Assembly: GCA_030386875.1 (NCBI GenBank)
Contig: CM059566.1
Location: forward strand, 42,692,068-42,756,067
Origin: Morinoia aosen
Taxonomy: Eukaryota; Arthropoda; Malacostraca; Amphipoda; Talitridae
DNA: 64,000 bases
Direction: 5' to 3'
In this document: piece after piece, positions 23,595 through 36,586 of the stretch
Layout: each line of letters starts with the position of its first letter
Numbering within the stretch: position 1 is the stretch's first letter
The notes under the pieces: generated by a model
What the model was told of the DNA's origin: nothing
Seen by the model: only the letters and a program-made list of their open reading frames with translations
The model's database searches: none
Translations under genes and position numbers: made by a program

Positions 23595-23876
23595 TTGGGA
23601 AGCAGTGAGGCAATATCATGGCTTGCGAGGTCTTCAGATTTAACATTTTTGGACTATCTCTGGAGTGTGACGAAGAGCTTAATTTACAGCACTCCAGCGG
23701 AAACAGAAATGAATTTTTTTGAAAGGATAGTTGACGATGCAGGACTTCTTGTTGATGATGCAAAAGTGTTTTGTCTCGTCCCGGGAAACGTCGCTGGGCA
23801 AGTATCATTAGACCTGGATTGACGTAGCCGGTGGACATTTTGGACACTTATTGCAACTGCAACTCCGTAATTAAGT
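23595..23876 (+). pseudogene. Decayed IS630/Tc1/mariner-type transposase, C-terminal part
   Basis: The frame includes SWLARSSDLTFLDYLW, a degraded version of the W-P-x-R-S-P-D-L-x-P-L-D-x-x-L-W block found near the last catalytic acidic residue in this superfamily. It is followed by KSLIYSTPAETEMNFFERIV. After a stop at about 23821 another frame continues the family-like tail IDVAGGHFGHLLQLQLRN to a stop at 23876. The LDxFLWG region has lost a residue or two and the upstream part is unreadable. Known relatives are common in aphids and other insects. The terminal repeats were not located. Inactive. Confidence 0.75.
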
Positions 23877-24614
23877 TAATGTAATCGAATAAGTTCCCAT
23901 CACCTACGACTTAGGCTTAATTGAGAGCCCTTACTGAACTCGGAGATTCGATCTCTCAAAAGTGATGAATTTATTTATCCATGGAAAAGTCGTTTCCTCG
24001 GATTTTCTTACCCTCTCTAGGTTTATACCGTTAGTTTTTGGAAACACTATGTACTACTTCGGATCACTACTGGGATCGTCTCAAAAAAGGATTACATGAT
24101 GGTTATACTACCACGTTAACTACGACGGGTTTAACTGATGTTCAATTTCCAACCCAAAACAGAGAATTTTAGAGATCAGTTTTGAAAATTACGAACATCA
24201 AAAAGATCGTGCTTTTATTTATTTTTCATTAAGTATTCATGAAAATTGAGTGTGTGACTGATGGTCGGTCAGTAACATTATGAAAATCCCCTCAATGACC
24301 ACCGGTAGATCACGTCGCAGTCAAACTGTTAACAATATTAAGAATCGACATGTAGACTACGTATTGGTACATATATGTATCACTAGGTACATTGTTCGCT
24401 TACGGACCGGTATAATTGGATAGCTTTCAGTTGTTTCACTACCATAATTTAAAATAAATCGTAGCGAACAAGTTAAAATATTATCGCGCAACTATATTCA
24501 TCACGCTTTTTAGACAGGCTAAAAATGTAATTGAGCAGTAAAATTTCTTCTCAATTCTGCTACTCCCAACCCAACCAAATGAAGATTAGCAACCGTGCAA
24601 ACGTAGCCAATGTG

Positions 24615-24817
24615 TTAACCCTTAACAGCCCAAATTTTACTCATATTCCCAATATGACAACCACTATGACTATATGACCAATATACCAGAATGTGGACGG
24701 AACTGCCATCCGGCAGAAAACTTTAAAAATTACATTATCAAATCGACTAGAAATAAATTGTTTTTAGCATTTTTAGCGAGCGTGCCATATATGGCACGTT
24801 GGGAAGTTAAGGTTTAA
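24615..24817. mobile_element. piggyBac-type MITE (195 bp inside TTAA)
   Basis: It is flanked by TTAA at 24615-24618 and 24814-24817. The terminal repeats are CCCTTAACAGCCCAA on the left and ACCTTAACTTCCCAA read inward from the right (12 of 15 match). A perfect 18-bp palindrome CGTGCCATATATGGCACG sits next to the right end (24781-24798). Short size, TTAA site and a subterminal palindrome fit a non-autonomous piggyBac relative. It is a different family from 11556-11784. Confidence 0.65.
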
Positions 24818-26935
24818 TTAAGTCCAGGTGCACAGCCCGGATACGCATGCAGTCAATGCACACAGAACACGGGCAGCGAAGCACACCACTGGTCACTTGA
24901 GTGGGCGCAGTGCAGTGTACAAAGCTCACCTTATTTCTCTGATCAAAGTCAAATGTTGCTAAACATATAAGACCACTTCAAAATTAATTGAGCGTGTCTT
25001 CTCGTTGAGCACTTTTCCTTAGGGAGTAGATAAAATATCATCTGGGGAGCGGTATTTTTGACAGAAATTCTCAGTCGCACGAGAAAACCCCGATGTGTTT
25101 CATTCGCTTTTAATTGCATTGAGTGCTCGAAAAGTTTTCAGCGCTCGTTCGATGCATCAATTAATTCACACCGGTCTCGAAGTTCATAAGGCCAGGTCGA
25201 TAGCCATTTGACAAGTTCAGACTCAATTTATTGCAGCCAGACAACGACCAAAAATAGTGTCTTGCCAAATTCTGTTCCTAGGATGATTTTCAGAGGAGAT
25301 CCGTGGAAATTTTGTTAGAGAAGTCAAATCCTCAACTGTAGAATTAATGACAACTCCCAGCATACAATTCAACACATCTAATATTCAATTAGTTTGAAAA
25401 ACAATTTATGAGCTTCTCTGATTGACACAATCGGTGATCAGCCAACGGTGGAGTGGCGCACATTTTGGCACAACGCTGCATCACAGATCCAATATTGGCG
25501 CTTTTTAATTTCAAAGCAGACTACTGACGAATTGACACCCCGGACAGAACAATGCATTTCACGCGAGTTTTGGGTTTGAATTTTCATCTAATATTGAATT
25601 AGAGCTGAGTGCAAAGAAACGTTTCTTCCATCATAGAATTGCAGGCAGAACATCTACATTTGTGCAGACAAGCAGAGTGCATAGCGCCCGTCTATCACAC
25701 ACTAGAGACGTGATTAGGTTTACGCACTCTGAAGGTGACAGATGCTACATTCAGTGCCGTCTTCACTGGGCCCGGCAATCACAGCACCTCTGCGTATCTC
25801 GTTACCCCTTCAGCCCAGTGAACACCAGCAACTGCTGTACGAGGGGGCAAATGTGCCTGTAGAAAGAAATGTGAGGCGCACGTCGCTGCTTCCAGGCTCG
25901 CATCTACAGATGTAAGCTTTAGTACTTCAAACTGAAGCATCGCTGTCTTAAGTTGGCTTTGAACTTATAGCGCAGATGTATTCAATTTCATGATATATTC
26001 TAGGACGTAGATTCGTCAACATCATTCACAAAGGGTAAATGTAAGTTGTATGAAGGTGTTGGTGTGTTTTCAACGTTTCTATGCAATCTTGCCTAGCAGC
26101 AGCCGAAACTATAACACCGGCGCTCCAGCGCCTCTCCCTCAGCTGCACGGCGACGGCAGTGACGGAAGACCTTTGACGCAGATGGGATTTGCGGCTTTGA
26201 AACTCAGAACAGGGTTTCAATATCTTAAACGGGTCACCGCATACGGCGAAATTCACCGTATTTCCACGAACGTGTCCTGGACTTATTTCAGGCAAATTTC
26301 TACTGCTACTTCAATATGCCGTAGGTCCGAGACTGGCGTTTCTCACGACCTTCACGTAGGATATCATTGCTGGTAAAATTTCGTGATCTCAAATGCGCCT
26401 ATGATTGCAATGAAGATGGATTGATTGAAAAACTTTTTTCATGCTTAGCAAACCCTAGATAAGCGAAGAGCAATCAATGTCTCGATGTGTCAAAGAAGCA
26501 CGAGTTCATATTGCAGCTTTGTTGCTCTGGCACCTAATACTTTTAGCGAGATTTTCGCCTGTCGAGGCACAACGGCGACTTTCACCGGGAGAGAATTGAT
26601 CATCAGTAAGAAAGTCCTGAGGAGCCTCATTCGATCCTTGAGATGCAAATATCCACAGATAGCACTGCACGCGTGACTTACGACAATCATAAGTTACATC
26701 AATCATGAATGAATTATAATTACCAGGGATTGCCCACCTTCTACACATAAAACAATATTTTAATGCAGATTTTCATCTATCTTGTTACATAAGAGCATCA
26801 TTTATCAGGATCATCGGCGTGCCTGGCTCAATTCATCACCGAGAACCTAACGACGCAAATTTTTTATTTGCGTTATTTATTCATGAATTTATGTACAAGT
26901 TGAGAAGAGAGTATTTTGTCGGAACATCAAAGCGC

Positions 26936-27083
26936 ACACTTCATTTCGTTCTTCAACGATGATATCAAATTCTGATCTTCATTTCTTTTTTTAACAATGA
27001 TTTCAAATTCTGAACTTCATTTCTTTTTTCAACAAGATTTGAAATTCTGAAATTCATTTCCTTTTTCAACAGTGATTTTAAAT
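26936..27083 (+). repeat. Minisatellite, 38-bp unit, four copies
   Basis: Copies read cttcatttcttttttcaac then aatgatttcaaattctgaa with 1-5 differences each. Confidence 0.9.
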
Positions 27084-29346
27084 TTTGAACTTAAGCTTTC
27101 ACATTTGAACTCAGAATACAAAAAAAAAATTTCATCCACCAACCGAACACGGAAATGTGTGTTGCTATGCATGCAGGAGCAATACAGGTCACGTGGAAAC
27201 AGTTATAACATTTTGTTTACGGGTAAAAGCTCCTAATGGTCAGGGGGAACACAGCCTCTACGAAATATCGCAGGTTTTATCGCACGTTATGAAACGTGCG
27301 GATGTGGTTCCAATGTACTGAACACAACAATGGAGTAGCGGGGTACTTTTGAAGAGAGAGACGCGAGAGCGAGTAACCACGACTGCCTTTTAACATGGTA
27401 ATGCGGAGGGATCTCACTACTTCACTCTGCAAGATGGCATGAGGAAGTAAAGAGAGAACGAGTGAGGTCGCTTCCAAGTAGAGTACACAATAAGAGAAAT
27501 CCGAGGGAGAAAATAGGTACGGGAATGAAAGCTAAATAGGAAGGTTGTCTTCTGACATGTTTTATCGCTATATCCAACCAGTGCAAAATAGTCAGTAAAT
27601 GTACTAGAATGATCTATTTAATGAAAGCCATCTTCCTTATTTTTTCATCATTTTTTAAAATCTCAGATTTGATTCCTGCGTAATGAATTTATTCACACTT
27701 TTCAAATTCTTTACCTGAACATACCATAGTTGCGTGTGCGATCACAGCACGTGAACGCATTTTCGTTCAAATGGTTGTGACTTGAGAAAATATTGAATAC
27801 GCTGGCATTCTCGTATGAATGAAATAGTTCAGGCGCTGCAGCTGATAGTAATATTCGGTTTAAGTTTGTTAGTGTAGACTGTGTCCATACGAATTGGTGC
27901 TACCGCCGTCTGGTCTACACAAAATTCGAATAATGTGAGGACTAACTGGAAATCAGTTATCATAGAAGAACTGAGAAACGTAAAACAAGGGAGAAAAACT
28001 ATGAAACATACAAAAACAAGAACAACAACCAATTTACGTACCTGGAACAGAAGCTCACTTTCGATTTGATTAAGAAAATAAATTTTTATCAAAAAAACTA
28101 TCGTGCTTGATTTCTCTCCAGTTCAGCGTCTGCCCTGTAAACGAATTAGAAGCAAGGATTGCAAGCATCCCAGCCTGGCGCTCTTCCTATGGTCATTTAG
28201 GTGGGGGAAAGTCACGTTCCGACCTCGGAAATGACCGCGTCGCCAGAGACAGGTTTCTACATTTGGCGAATGTGAGAGTGCCATTTGTATGCCATTGAAC
28301 CGTAGCCAATACTCTGCTCCGTCTTGAAGCCGATCCCGAAAGATACTCGATAACCAGCTATGGGTATCGTTATAAAAATTTGATATTGATGCTCTATCTC
28401 TTACCTGCAGCGTGACAATTGCGAGCGACACGAGCAAATTAAGTACATTTAAGGCAGAATTGAGAGCAGCATTTGGAATGAAATGTTTCCGAATCGAAGG
28501 CTCACAGGTCATTGAGCTTGACTGAAAGCTGATGCGTGTAGACTTAATACAACTCACGATCTACAGGGTCGATCACGAGAACGAAGATCCAGATCAATAA
28601 GCTAAATCGTTGTGAGGGCACGATCACGATTCCTCGAGGGATGGATCAGTCACGATGGACAAGCAGTCGAGCTCCAGAAGATATCACTCGCTGCTTGCTC
28701 TGGGGAACACACACAGCTGGCGCTGCTCAAATTAAAAGGGAAGGTGCGCGGCGTGAGGCAAAATAACAAGCTCGCGTGAGGGACTGAGAATTTCAAGTGA
28801 AAGCAAGTCTCGCTGCAGGAGAAAACGAGGTTCAAGTAAACTCAAGCGTTAATTGGTGGCCTTCGTAATGACAAGATAAGAAAGGCTTCGCTCTACGATA
28901 TGTGAAATGAAAGTAAAACAAATAAGAAGTCGTAATGCTGTGCGTCAGATGGGAGATTGGCGTGCTCTGATTTGGTGCAAAAACATGTTTCTCGCAATGC
29001 GAACGAAAATTCACACGTACTTTGAAAAACCTTTTACTTTCAATTAAAACAGCTGGTCTCAATGATGTCCTAATCAAACAAAAGAATACGTATGAGGAGT
29101 GTGTTCACATTTATCACTCCCTAAACCTCAATCATACATTAAAAGATCAAATAAAAGAAATAAGAGGTGGAAATTTTCTTGGGCGGTGTTTATTACTATG
29201 CTATCGTGGTTACTTTGAGGACCCGTTTACACTGCAAGTATGTTCTCTCAGAGGAAAGAGAAGGGACCATTTAGTATGGACTGAGGAAAATGTGGAATGT
29301 ATGCACATGCTGTGCTACCACACAGCATACCTTCCGCAAAGAAACA

Positions 29347-29391
29347 GCAAATTAGGAAGGAAGAAAGAAAGAAAGAAAGAAAAGAAAGCAG
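29347..29391 (+). repeat. Purine microsatellite, mainly (GAAA)n
   Basis: Runs of GGAA and then GAAA, ending GAAAAGAAAGC. It falls inside an open frame that is not otherwise supported. Confidence 0.85.
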
Positions 29392-29468
29392 TTTATTTCC
29401 AATATAGATGGTCCAGAAATACCATCATTGGTATTTAAAATATCTTAAAGTTAATACACTTAGATGAT

Positions 29469-29492
29469 ACACACACACACACACACACACAC
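29469..29492 (+). repeat. Microsatellite (AC)12
   Basis: 24 bp of perfect AC dinucleotide. Confidence 0.97.
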
Positions 29493-31847
29493 GAGTATTG
29501 TAATACCCATGTCACTAGTCGAAAAGAAATGATTGAGGGCAATGTACTCATAATGTTGCTGAGTCTACATTTGATGATATATGTAATTATAATTATAAGA
29601 GACAACACAATTTCATGGACGATGCATTTTCATTGTGGGATGAAAACACTTTAGACAGTTTACATGTACATGACATAAGACTTTGAAATTCTTGCGCCAG
29701 GAAATGATATTAGAATTGCTTGTTATGACAAATGTTTAAAAATGTCATCTCAAGGAAGCATGAAAAAAATATACATGTAAGCATGAAGACCACGAAAATG
29801 ACAAGTTTTAAGAACAATTTTGCTAAGAAGGAAAAGTCAAAGTTGACATAGCAAAAAAGGAATGAAAAAAGAAAGAAACAAAATGGGCGCGAATGATAGG
29901 AGGCTCGTAGGCCTACCTATAGCTTAGATAACAAACATTACCCGTCCCCCTTGAACGCCAGTACCCCATAGCATGAGACAGACAAACCCAACTAACCTAA
30001 GCCCACTGCTTTTCTTATCTTATCCTATCCTAAAGACCATGAGCGGTGTGCTTCATGCAGGGGGCCGTACGGGAGGTGCACGTCCCATGCGGTCTGCCAA
30101 AGATAGAACTGAGTGCAAGTCATTGAAAATAGCGCGTTTAGTTTTAGTTCAAAGGTGTAAGGAATGTATGACAATGAGGATGGTTACGCAAGAACGTTCA
30201 AAAGACGTGCTTCATGTCTTTAAAATTCGAAAGTGGATATTTTTTCAGCAGCGAGCATTCATGGTAAAATTGAAACTTCTCCGCAACACTGAGCAAACGA
30301 AGCAACGTTAGAGTAATGAATTTAAATACGTTGAAAATTATCCTCCTTAGGTATACATAGTTCATCTTTATCCAATAACGAAAAGAAGCTGAACCAGTGA
30401 AAAAAAGCATGAAAACAATTTAGAAATAAAAACAGACGCAGTTAATCCCTAAACTGAGTTTCCATTCAGGATTTACTTTTGATTGAGATTTGCGACCCAA
30501 GAAGCAATTTATTCCTAAAGTTTGAAGAGAGATATCAAAATAAACACGTGAATACTGATGAACACTATTTTGCTTCAAGCACTTCAATGAATTGAGCACA
30601 GCTTCAAAGCAGGTACAGAGACCGAGACATTTGAAAAAATTATATTTTTTCAAAAGAATGCTGGAATGATGTTGGCTCATATTTTCCCTCCGTATCCCAG
30701 GAAAATTATGGAAAAATAATAGCTGCTGTTATTTCAATTTTCATCATTCTTTAACTTTGTTTAAAGTAAAAAACGGAACTTTTTTACAATTTATGAAATA
30801 ATTTCAGTTATATAAGTTGTAGAACGCACTGCAGTGAAAGTATTTCTCTTCAACCAATCCTACTACAAACGTGTTCGTGAGAAAAAATAGGCAGACAGTT
30901 CTAAATTTACACAGCGTACATTCAATCACTACCTTGAAAAACTATGCACTCTCGCTAAACCTCGTGATTTATACCTTGCAATTACGATCACATATTTTTC
31001 ATTCATATTCATCGTAAATTCTCACCGAGAACATTAGACTGAAGATTGCACGTAACAGGCCTTATAACAGCCGCTGGCTCTACGCGGCGCTCATGTTCAA
31101 ATACTTTTAAAAATTAAAATTTATTTACTTAGTAATCAGTATATCGAAATTATAATCGAACGTGTGGAACCAGATTTTACTGTTAAGCATTATTTTTAAG
31201 TCTCATTTTTAATTCGATGTTTCGCCTCCCCATATTCAAGTATTAAACATTGCCTCTGCTAAAGCAAAGTAGCTTTCAAATATAGTTGAGCTGGATTCAT
31301 GGAGCGCAAAACATCAATGTCAGGGCTTGCAAAGCGCATACGAAGGCGCGATGTAATCACTAGAATAAGATCAATTGGTCAAGTACGAATAAAAAAAATG
31401 AGCTACAGCGAAAACACCAGAGTTACACATCGGTGTGCCGGTGATCCCTGAGGTGAAGTAAAAGTAACGACAAAAGAAAAATGGGACATAGTCACTGACC
31501 CCACAGCAAACTCTCGCGACACTCAAGGCTAATACGCTGCACGTTGCCAATTTTACTCAAAGTTCACCTACAAAAATGACAATTGTTCCGTAAAATAAGG
31601 ACTGCCATTTAATACAGCTAGGGCTTTTTTTATTTTCTTAATTTCTGACTTAAATCACATTTATCAAAAGGAAATTGTCACAGAATAATGGGTGATAATT
31701 TTTGGAAATGATTGCAATATTTTTGTAAAAATTTGGGTTTACCTAGCTTCGTTAACGTATCATGGCACCGGGGCGTTGTAGAGAGCATACGCTATCTGTA
31801 GACTCCATCAAATAGTGCTCAGTAAATGTATAGGTCCACCTCGCAAT

Positions 31848-31925
31848 GCCAAGTGCCCTAGATAAGTCCCCATCTCTTCGCGCCTTCCTTTCAAGGCGAG
31901 GGGATGGAATTTATCTCAACTTGGC
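31848..31925. other. 78-bp imperfect hairpin
   Basis: Nested arms pair from the outside in: GCCAAGT with ACTTGGC, AGATAA with TTATCT, CCCATC-like with GGATGG, and CGCCTT with AAGGCG around a short loop. Size resembles a microRNA precursor, but there are several bulges and no evidence of processing. It could equally be a fold-back element. Confidence 0.5.
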
Positions 31926-32189
31926 GTGAATGTCCTCAAAGGAAGGGAAGAAAATTTTACCAGTCGACCACGTTAAGCATTTGTGGAATATCGTTTTTAA
32001 ATTTAGTCTAGAGTTGCCTTCATGACCATCGACCTTCGTTGTCATTGCTATTCTGTTACTCGAGAATCTTGGGATTCATTCTAAAAGTGCACTAATGTAC
32101 AGTAAACAATAGGTAAGATTTGACATTGTTCGGAGACAATACGGCCAGAAGATGCCGTATTTCCCGTAAAAATGTTCAAAAAGTACCGC

Positions 32190-32280
32190 GCTCGAACACA
32201 TGACCGATCACAAGCCAAATTCGATGCTGAAGGCTGCCGAGTGTCCAGCTTAGCACAAGCTGGCCACTCGGCACATGGGA
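32190..32280 (-). mobile_element. Possible tRNA-derived SINE relic
   Basis: On the minus strand there is an A-box-like TGCCGAGTGGCC and, about 75 bp on, a B-box-like GGTCATGTGTTCGAGCGCGG, resembling pol III internal promoters. Between them the arms GCCGAGTGTCCAGCTT and AAGCTGGCCACTCGGC (plus strand 32236-32272, 16 bp, one mismatch, 5-base loop) form a strong hairpin. It does not fold as a standard tRNA and no 3' tail is clear. Confidence 0.35.
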
Positions 32281-32910
32281 GATTGCCAGATTCGTCTCTA
32301 TTCTGGCCAAAAATCTAACATACATGTATTCAAATTTACTTTCAGAGAGCCTTAATTTTTATTTTACTTTTAAAAGCTGGAAAGCCTAAAAAGGGATTTC
32401 TTACATTTTAGTCCGAATTTTTTATTTTTACTTTGGTCTGAAAAAAGCCTGAATTTTGGCATTTCTGCCATCGAAGAGGCCAATCCGGCAGCCCTTACCC
32501 AGCACGCGGTGGGTGCGGGGAGCCTGGAGGAGCGAGTGCGGGAGACAGCCTGAGTTATGGGCGGTAGTCGATTTTTACGGCGTGCAAAATTTCTTTTTAT
32601 TTCTCTTTACAGTCGCATTTTTATCGCCGTGAGGCATGGAGATGTGGCATGGACGCAAAAAATACGTTTTTGCACTAGCTCACGCAGAATGGCAGCGTGC
32701 AGTGTAGCGTGAGGCTGAGAACTGGGCCAGAGCAAAGTGAAACTCGGCATCTTCGCAAAATAAACTTAGGTACCAGTACATAATAAACAGAGGCATCAGT
32801 GCTGAATGAAAACGGTACGAATCGTTGCAGTACTTTTCAGCTCAGTAATGGGTAACAGCGTAACTGTTCAATAGTGGAATATACAGCGGTGAGACTGCAA
32901 TTGAGCATGA

Positions 32911-33228
32911 GCATTCATAAGCTTCAAATATGTAAGTATGAGAACAAGCTTTAGATGATCTCAAAGAATGAGCTTCAAATAGGCATAGGAATAAGCTTCA
33001 AAAGTGCGTAAGAATGAGCCTTAAATAGGTTTGAGAACAAGCTTCAAATGATCATAAGAATGAGTTTCATATGATAAAAATGATAATCTTCAAATGACCA
33101 TAAGAATAAGCTTCAAATAAGCATTAGAACAAGTTTCAAATGATCATAAGAATGAGATTCAAATGGTCATAAGAATGAGATTCAAATGGTCATAAGAATG
33201 AGATTCAAATGAGCATAAGAATAAGCAT
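32911..33228 (+). repeat. Minisatellite, about 23-bp unit, about 14 copies
   Basis: The unit resembles ataagaatgagattcaaatg. The three copies at the right end (about 33135-33205) are nearly identical while those on the left are diverged, so growth was recent at one side. Confidence 0.9.
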
Positions 33229-36200
33229 CGAACGAGCACTGCAAGAACGGCGAGCATCGACCAGTTTGGACAGTGTTCGACCAGTCGAGAGGGATAATGC
33301 TTAGATCCCAACAATTTCGGCCTGTTGGGTTTTACTCGAATAAGCTCAAATTTTTCATGACGCAGAAAGATTAAATAGTACGGTTACGTTGAGCTATTGA
33401 AAAATCTCAGCGATCGGAAAGTTTTGAGAAGCTTCTACAACTGATGCAAGTGTGCGCATCATTGTCTGGTGTGAGTGAAGTTTTCTTTGCGCTGAGAAGC
33501 AATCGAAGATTTCCGTTTATTATTGAGGATTTATACCTGCATCTCTTACCAGACCACATGTCACTGATGGTTATTTTTAGCATTCTGAGCGAAGGTCATC
33601 TTTTATTGCTTGTAAAATATTGCTATATTTTATTAGATTTGCACTTGGTACACAATAGCAGCAAATTAGGACGAGAAGAAACTCTTTGCAGCTGAAGAAG
33701 CGCACAATGCCTTTCTCGCAGTTCTCCCCCTCCAGATGCACACGCAGAGTAAAATATTTTGCAGCTACTGCGAGAAAGACAGACAAACACGGACAGGATC
33801 CAACTGTGAGGATGAATGAAATAAATATCGTCTGCAAGGGGAAACTTGTTCACAAATCCATTTGTTAAAAAATTTTACAATGTTCTTTATTGAACAAAGC
33901 ATGGAAAATTCTTACTGCATCCATTTAGATGGCAATGTTTAACGAATAACATCTCAATCTTTCAGAATTTTATATTTTGAAGATGCATTTGCATGAATTT
34001 CAATCCATGTTCTAAACATTTATACTAAATAACGTTGATTTAAACCTATCTCTGCGGTACCGTCATTCTCCATTAATATGACAAGCCATAAATGCTCGCT
34101 CAAAAGGTCCGTCAAGTTTGCATTCATCCGGAAAAAATCGCATAACGCAAAGTGAATTTGATGGCACCAATTCAAGGCCATGTTCATTCGATGATTTCAA
34201 CTCAGCGCTATGTTCATTTGATCACTGCACGTCAACTGGACTTTTCCGTGGAATTCAGTGAGGTTGGAGTGAAGCTCCACAATAAAGGCAGGCTTTCAGC
34301 GAAGAATGGTAGGCATTAAGGCGACGAAGAGGAGAGGATTCTTTGTATTGGATCGGCGGGGATAAGAAATGTTGCTACCACGATTCTCTTATCGCAGGAA
34401 TCGTCGTAGATTGCTGTGGCTGTGAAGCGGCAGGCCCTCGCTGCCTGTATTTCTTTCTTCAAATGAGTCACGACTCCTTTCTAACATCGGTGGTGCTTCT
34501 CCTTCAGAGCAATAAACCAGATGTAGAATTTCAGGCGAGAGAACTTTAAGAAGCATTTTCAAGCACAAAAGAAAAGACTCGGTACAGATATTGATGAACC
34601 AATGACGGTGCTCTTTCCCCAACCCGTGCCAATCTTTTTTTAAATCGCCAACAATATATGCGGTAAATGTTGGCTTCCCTAAACAACCTTTATCTTTTGA
34701 ACTTCAAATCAGTGAGTTAATTTATGTTGTAAATTAATTACAGGAGATATCTGTGCTCTTGAGGATTAGAACATCAGTTCCGAAGCAACGTGGTACACGC
34801 CGTCAGTTGTTCTCAGACAAATAGGATGATAAAAAGCAAGCATGGCATTGAAATAGTCGCATACTGTGCTATAATATCAAGAATCTTTGAGGGCATTGGT
34901 GCCCTCGTCTGAAGACGCCTTCACACTTCTGAAAAGAAATAAGTCTCCGGATCTCGGAAAGTTTCCCGCAGCTTCAGCAAAACCCACATTTCGAGTTTCC
35001 TGTCAATGGAAACCATTTTGCCTTCCTGCTCTGACAGAGTCGACAAAATTAACATAAAAGAGCCCTAGCCCTAACCAACAAGAAAAGAAGGACTTCTACC
35101 TCGTGTCGTTCCTGACCATGCCTGCAACAAAGCCTGTCTTTGCGTAACAAGAAAAATAAAAGAATAAGCCATACCCGTCTCAAGTGTCCATCATAATCAT
35201 GGTGGCTAGAATATTCACTCTTCTTGCTCTAGGTTAAAAAATTTCCTCCGCAGCGAGCGAACAGACAGAGAATTGGAAGAAAAACCAAATGTTTCTTTCG
35301 TTCGAAGGGATCACTATCAGGAAAATAAAGACAAAAACGAACAAATACGTTGAAGAACGGGGAAACAACATATCGCCCCACGAAAACAAAAATATTCTCA
35401 TGCTTCACTAACATTCGATTCCCTCATTTAGATAAAAATTAATGCAGTAGAAAAACTGAACTATGAAAAAATACCTCGCTTGTATTTGGAAAATCCAAAC
35501 GAGAAATACGAGTTGCATTAAGAACGATCCATTTCACAATCTCACAATGCGCGGAAATAAAATTATTCCAGAATAAATCGTGCAGAAATTATTCCCTCTC
35601 CCCATCTTATTGTTTCGAAGCGCCGGCGGTACTTGGACAAACACAATTCGTTGCGAGACCTGCTCAGTTATGAGCTCGGATGATTTCGGTGCGGAGCGTT
35701 GTCGCTTTCAATGCTCGTTGAGCCAGTACAAGTTTAGCAATACTGTGGCTCTGCATAGCATTTCATGTGGCTTGTGCAGCATTCAGGGCACTTCCACCAG
35801 ATCAATGGACTCTAAGAATATCTTATTAAAAAAATTAATCAACCACGTCGCGAAATATTTCACCTCGATGTCAGAATTTTAAAATTAATGGTCAACTTCT
35901 TGTATAATTCGAATCCTGTGAAGACTTATATACTTCAAATAAAAGAAGAGTGGCTAGGCCTTTTCCATAGCCTACTATAGTTTATGATACCATTTTGCAG
36001 TAATATCTCTAATAAAAATATCAAGATCATCACCAAATCATATATTTATTTTATTACAAGTCACCTAGATAGTGTTTGCTGCTGTGTATTTTCCTTATAG
36101 TAACAAAATATTAAATTCGATACCAGATGTCTCATACAAGAGAGGCTCCTATCCACTTCTAAGTTTATTATGGCTTAAATCCAACAATATTTCAGAGTTG

Positions 36201-36586
36201 ATTGTCTGATGAAGTTCTTCCTTCGCTTTGCACAGAACGCTCACCCCTGGTTTGGAAATTAAAATAGTCTTGAATGCAACCTTGTGTGCTCGCTTGCGTG
36301 CGGAAGTTTTCACTAACTCAAGAAAGTTTCAGGCACAAGTTCCAGATTGTTTTTACCGGATCTCAGGTTCTCCTCCCAGAGAGCGGATGCAGACGGAGCG
36401 ATAGACTTCAATACTTCCCAAAGAACTGTTTAACTTATTTGATGAGAGACTGACATCAAGTTTTTACTCCTTGAAAACCGGTTTCCAGATTTTCTCTGCG
36501 CTCTGCTGAATTCAGGAAGTCGGCAACATTTCAATAAATCATGAAACTAGGAGCTGCCGTTTTTTCAAGAGCTTCTCAACAAATAA
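33229..36586. other. No gene seen
   Basis: Unassigned AT-rich DNA. Open frames at 33444-33695 and 35580-35882 have start codons but no recognisable protein or splice context. Confidence 0.45.

Larger units (their letters stand above)
24818..31847. other. No gene seen; simple repeats and old repeats
   Basis: Mostly unassigned. At 28395-28423 there is a very good plus-strand acceptor (CTATCTCTTACCTGCAG) followed by about 37 open codons (VTIASDTSKLSTFKAELRAA and on), ending at TGA near 28525. No start, donor or poly-A signal supports it, so it is only noted. Contains the 38-bp repeat at 26936 and microsatellites near 29.4 kb, listed separately. Confidence 0.4.

Noticed and set aside
28395..28527. 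Plus-strand terminal exon after an excellent acceptor (VTIASDTSKLSTFKAELRAA)
   Set aside because: No upstream exon, no nearby poly-A signal, and no recognised domain.
29022..29438. 138-codon plus-strand ORF
   Set aside because: Ends in a GAAA microsatellite and shows no family resemblance.
35890..35930. tRNA B-box-like AATTCGAATCCTG
   Set aside because: No A box or cloverleaf within tRNA distance on either strand.
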